The notes under the pieces: generated by a model
The model's database searches: none
What the model was told of the DNA's origin: nothing
What the model saw: the letters and a program-made list of their open reading frames with translations, nothing else
Made by a program: the position numbers and the translations under genes
DNA from: Firmicutes bacterium AM41-11
Lineage (GTDB): Bacteria; Bacillota_I; Bacilli_A; Erysipelotrichales; Erysipelotrichaceae
NCBI GenBank assembly: GCA_003480165.1
Contig: QUIQ01000001.1
Location: 62,001 to 126,000 of the forward strand
Length of the DNA stretch: 64,000 nt
Direction of reading: 5' to 3'
In this document: positions 61,490 through 64,000 of the stretch, one piece after another
Layout: each line of letters starts with the position of its first letter
Position numbering within the stretch: the stretch's first letter is position 1

Positions 61490-62823
61490 TACAAAATTCC
61501 TTTTTCCTGTAAGGTATGACGATATTGATCTGCTACATCAAAGTTCTTTTCTTTAACAGCTTCACGCCATTTTTTATACATTTCTTTATCTTCACTAGAT
61601 ACAACGACCGGTTCAAACTCAATACCTAAGACATACAACATCTTTTCCATCGTTGTTTTTAAAGAACCGACAAGATCAGTATCAATGTCTCTTTTACGTA
61701 AAGCTTGATTTAATTGTTTCATCAATTCAAAAATCGTAGAAATCGCATTTGGCGTATTTAAATCATCGTTTAAAGCCGCAATAAAAGCATTCCAACTTTC
61801 TTCATTTACGGTATAAGAATCTTGTGCATCAGCCATCTGAAGTTTTACACAGGCCTGATTATATGCGGTTTGAATTCGTGTCAATTCTTTTTCAGCTTGT
61901 TGGAAAGTCTCTTCATTTAAGTTTAATGGAGCACGATAATGCGTTGAAATCAAGATCCAACGGATTTCATTACCACCAAATTGAGCAATTAAATCTTTTG
62001 CCCAACGGACATTTCCAATGGATTTAGACATCTTTTTATTGTCGATATTGATCATTCCATTATGAATCCAAAGATTAGCCAAATGGGTATGGTTGACAAT
62101 TTCGCATTGGGCAATTTCATTTTCATGATGTGGGAATTTTAAATCAAGTCCCCCACCATGAATATCAATCAATGGTTTTTTAAAGACATCTTGAATCATA
62201 ACAACACATTCTGTATGCCATCCTGGACGTCCTTTTGACCAAGGAGTATCCCATTGAATTCCCTTGTCGGTTGCTTTCCATAAGGTAAAATCTAAAGGAT
62301 TTTCTTTTTTGGTATTCTCATCAATACGCGCACCAACCATTAGATCTTCCATGTTTTGATGGGATAATTCCCCATAGGCCTGATCCGCATTGACACGGAA
62401 ATAAACATCGCCACCAACTTGATAAGCTGCGCCTAAATCAATCAATTTTTGAATGAACGCAATGACTTGATCCATCGTTTCCGTAACGCGTGGGGTTACA
62501 TTAGGTTGATCAGCATGCAAATCAGCTCGAGTTTGTGCATACGCTTTAATATATTTATCTGTAATTTCTTTTTCACTCACATTTTGTTCAATTGCTGTAT
62601 TAATAATTTTGTCATCTACATCGGTATAGTTACTAACATAAGTAACTTCTAAACCTTGCGCTTCTAACGCTTTTTTTAACGTATCAAATACAACAATAGG
62701 CCGGGCATTTCCGACATGCGGATAGTTGTATACCGTAGGACCACATACATACATGGAAACCTTACCTGGTTCAATAGGTTTTAATTCTTCAACTTTTTGG
62801 GAATAACTATTATATAACTTCAT
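61489..62823 (-). CDS. cysS: Cysteinyl-tRNA synthetase
   Basis: Class I synthetase that charges tRNA-Cys. The 444 residues have the HIGH motif in CGPTVYNYPHVGNARP near residue 27, zinc ligands CGP, HTECVVM near residue 205 and HHENEIAQCE near residue 232, and the KMSKS motif KKMSKSIGN near residue 262. GGAGG precedes the ATG and overlaps the end of the small upstream gene. It is the first known enzyme of the operon down to nusG. No T-box is present. Confidence 0.97.
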   Translation of the reverse strand: MKLYNSYSQKVEELKPIEPGKVSMYVCGPTVYNYPHVGNARPIVVFDTLKKALEAQGLEVTYVSNYTDVDDKIINTAIEQNVSEKEITDKYIKAYAQTRADLHADQPNVTPRVTETMDQVIAFIQKLIDLGAAYQVGGDVYFRVNADQAYGELSHQNMEDLMVGARIDENTKKENPLDFTLWKATDKGIQWDTPWSKGRPGWHTECVVMIQDVFKKPLIDIHGGGLDLKFPHHENEIAQCEIVNHTHLANLWIHNGMINIDNKKMSKSIGNVRWAKDLIAQFGGNEIRWILISTHYRAPLNLNEETFQQAEKELTRIQTAYNQACVKLQMADAQDSYTVNEESWNAFIAALNDDLNTPNAISTIFELMKQLNQALRKRDIDTDLVGSLKTTMEKMLYVLGIEFEPVVVSSEDKEMYKKWREAVKEKNFDVADQYRHTLQEKGIL

Positions 62824-62833
62824 ATGCGTCCTC

Positions 62834-63001
62834 CTACTTCTTTTCCTTATCCATTTCGACAGATAGATTCTTAAATTGTTCCAACAATCTAGGATCTATG
62901 CCTTCTTCTTTCATTTTTTCTAAATATACTTTATCTAAATCGTTGACATCTTTGGTTAATTCATCACGATCTTCATTAGATAATTTTGTTCTAATTGCCA
63001 T
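62834..63001 (-). CDS. Small highly charged protein of unknown function (55 aa)
   Basis: A 55-residue frame from ATG at 63001 with GGAAGGTG just upstream. The protein is almost all charged and helical (NEDRDELTKDVNDLDK, then YLEKMKEEGIDPRL), without cysteine or membrane segment. Its end overlaps the cysS ribosome site, so both are likely cotranscribed from the promoter just upstream. I do not recognise a family. Confidence 0.7.
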   Translation of the reverse strand: MAIRTKLSNEDRDELTKDVNDLDKVYLEKMKEEGIDPRLLEQFKNLSVEMDKEKK

Positions 63002-63027
63002 AAAGCACCTTCCTTATACGTAAATAC

Positions 63028-63065
63028 AGAATACCCTAATTAGGCCTTTTTTTCAATAATTAGGA
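63028..63065 (-). promoter_or_regulatory. Promoter of the cysS-nusG operon with repeated TAATTAGG
   Basis: TTGAAA (63051-63056) and TATTCT (63028-63033) on the minus strand are 17 bases apart. The spacer contains a perfect palindrome CCTAATTAGG (63035-63044). A second TAATTAGG (63057-63064) abuts the -35 box exactly 20 bases away. This looks like an operator but no known regulator motif comes to mind. Confidence 0.6.
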
Positions 63066-63083
63066 CAAACCCTATCCTTTAAA

Positions 63084-63116
63084 AAAGCACCAAGAATGGT
63101 AAGACTCTTGGTGCAA
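63084..63116 (-). terminator. mscL terminator
   Basis: GCACCAAGA and TCTTGGTGC pair around a ten-base loop, followed by six T residues on the minus strand. Confidence 0.88.
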
Positions 63117-63143
63117 TATTCTTTTTGTTTTAAAGCAGGCTAT

Positions 63144-63542
63144 CTATTTTGTGTTTTCTTTTAATAAATCACGGATTTCTTCCAATAGAAGGACAGATTC
63201 ATCTTTTTCTGGTTCTTCTTCTGCAACTTCCTCTTCTTTATTCAATTTAAATGTCGCAAGCACTTTTAACATCGAGAAGATACATGCTGCTACAATTAAG
63301 AAATCCACAACATTCTGGATAAAATTTCCATATTTGACTGTAGCTGTTCCAACTTGAATTTGGAGACTGGTAAAATCCAATCCACCAATTAAAACCCCAA
63401 CGATTGGCATTAAGATATCATTAACTAAAGAAGTGACGATTTTCCCAAAAGCACCACCAATGATAACCCCGACAGCCATATCCATGACATTTCCTTGAGC
63501 GATAAATTCTTTAAATTCACTAACTGTTTTATTTAACTTCAT
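63144..63542 (-). CDS. mscL: Large-conductance mechanosensitive channel MscL
   Basis: A 132-residue membrane channel that opens under osmotic downshock. It has FKEFIAQGNVMDMAVGVIIG near residue 10, the glycine-rich first helix GGAFGKIVTSLVNDI, and a second helix near residues 75-95 (VVDFLIVAACIFSML). The acidic C-terminal tail (EEEVAEEEPEKDE) is typical. AAAAGGA precedes the ATG. It is monocistronic. Confidence 0.96.
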   Translation of the reverse strand: MKLNKTVSEFKEFIAQGNVMDMAVGVIIGGAFGKIVTSLVNDILMPIVGVLIGGLDFTSLQIQVGTATVKYGNFIQNVVDFLIVAACIFSMLKVLATFKLNKEEEVAEEEPEKDESVLLLEEIRDLLKENTK

Positions 63543-63594
63543 ATTTTTTCCTTTTTCTAACTCTTAAGGTTTCCTACATAAATAATCATAACAA

Positions 63595-63628
63595 AAAAAA
63601 CGACATAACTAAAAGTCATGTCGTTTAA
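63595..63628 (-). terminator. gap terminator
   Basis: AAACGACAT and ATGTCGTTT pair (with GAC/GTT near the loop) and are followed by a T run on the minus strand. Confidence 0.85.
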
Positions 63629-63649
63629 TCTCATTATAAATATGGAGAA

Positions 63650-64000
63650 TTATTCACCTAATTCAGAGAAGTATTTAATTGTACGAACCATTTGGCTAGT
63701 GAATGAGTTTTCGTTATCATACCAAGAAACTACTTGTACTTGAGTGTTTCCATCTGGTAATTCGATAGCCATTGTTTGAGTAGCATCAAATAATGAACCA
63801 TAAGTCATACCAACGATATCGCTAGATACGATTTCGTCTTCGTTGTATCCGTAAGATTCAGTTACAGAAGCTTTCATTTTAGCGTTGATTTCATCAACAG
63901 TTACTTTACCTTCAACAGCAGCAACTAAGATAGTTGTAGATCCTGTAGGGCATGGTACACGTTGTGCAGAACCGATTAATTTTCCGTTTAATTCAGGGAT
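63650..64000 (-). CDS. gap: Glyceraldehyde-3-phosphate dehydrogenase (C-terminal part)
   Basis: The last 116 residues of type I GAPDH, the NAD-linked glycolytic enzyme; the start lies past the right edge. Visible are [15 protein letters not shown] (the phosphate site region), CPTGSTT, and [16 protein letters not shown] near the end, the invariant C-terminal helix motif. The active-site cysteine is outside the window. Its codon use is strongly biased, fitting high expression. Confidence 0.96.
   Translation of the reverse strand: MPELNGKLIGSAQRVPCPTGSTTILVAAVEGKVTVDEINAKMKASVTESYGYNEDEIVSSDIVGMTYGSLFDATQTMAIELPDGNTQVQVVSWYDNENSFTSQMVRTIKYFSELGE

Noticed and set aside
63037..63064. TAATTAGG repeats as a CRISPR or other array
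   Set aside because: Only two short copies in a promoter, with no spacers.

Overview
The window is chromosomal DNA of a low-GC Gram-positive bacterium. Strong GGAGG ribosome sites, two T-box leaders, the order priA-rsmB-rlmN-prpC-prkC-rsgA-rpe-thiN-rpmB, and the order cysS-mrnC-rlmB-sigH-rpmG-secE-nusG all point to Bacillota. Pyruvate:ferredoxin oxidoreductase, pyruvate phosphate dikinase and a PTS enzyme I suggest a fermentative anaerobe. An Erysipelotrichia-like gut or oral species is my inference; no marker gene proves it. There is no prophage, CRISPR array or intact insertion sequence, and most genes lie on the minus strand.

Layout. 1-6.8 kb: start of a PatB-like lyase, ppdK, an OpgB-like phosphoglycerol transferase, a MATE pump and spx. 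6.8-11.7 kb: trpS behind a Trp T-box, the lipid II genes mraY-murD-uppP, and rpmB. 11.7-22.7 kb: a membrane protein with a probable permuted papain-like domain, then a long minus-strand run of signalling and translation genes (thiN, rpe, rsgA, PASTA kinase, prpC, rlmN, rsmB, priA) and a SpoU methyltransferase. 22.7-26.2 kb: two membrane transporters and pepD. 26.3-27.6 kb: tRNA-Leu, tRNA-Cys and the only real accessory patch, with hairpins, small ORFs and a CpcT/CpeT-like protein. 27.6-41 kb: a PEP carboxykinase-like protein, proS with two U32 proteins, icd, three HAD phosphatases, nifJ, a YuiD-like protein and a NifU-like protein. 41-50 kb: esterase, typA, valS behind a second T-box, an M3 peptidase and ptsI. 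50-58 kb: ECF S component, methyltransferase, EF-G paralogue with an ankyrin protein, a Cof-type HAD, rnr and secG. 58-64 kb: a frameshifted NagD-type HAD, the cysS-to-nusG operon, mscL and the end of gap.

Working together. PpdK, PtsI and the PEPCK-like protein all act at the phosphoenolpyruvate node, and each has a cre-like site near its promoter, which suggests one catabolite regulon. Translation is the other main theme: four tRNA synthetases, rRNA and tRNA modification enzymes, and three translational GTPases or ribosome GTPases. The most interesting regulatory element is upstream of the ankyrin/EF-G-paralogue operon: a promoter, a 23-codon leader ORF, two mutually exclusive pairings and an intrinsic terminator, laid out like a ribosome-controlled attenuator. 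A second recurring pattern is a -10 box only 6-7 bases from the ATG, with no ribosome site, at five genes; this suggests leaderless mRNAs. Several starts were shortened on that basis or from the position of the ribosome site.
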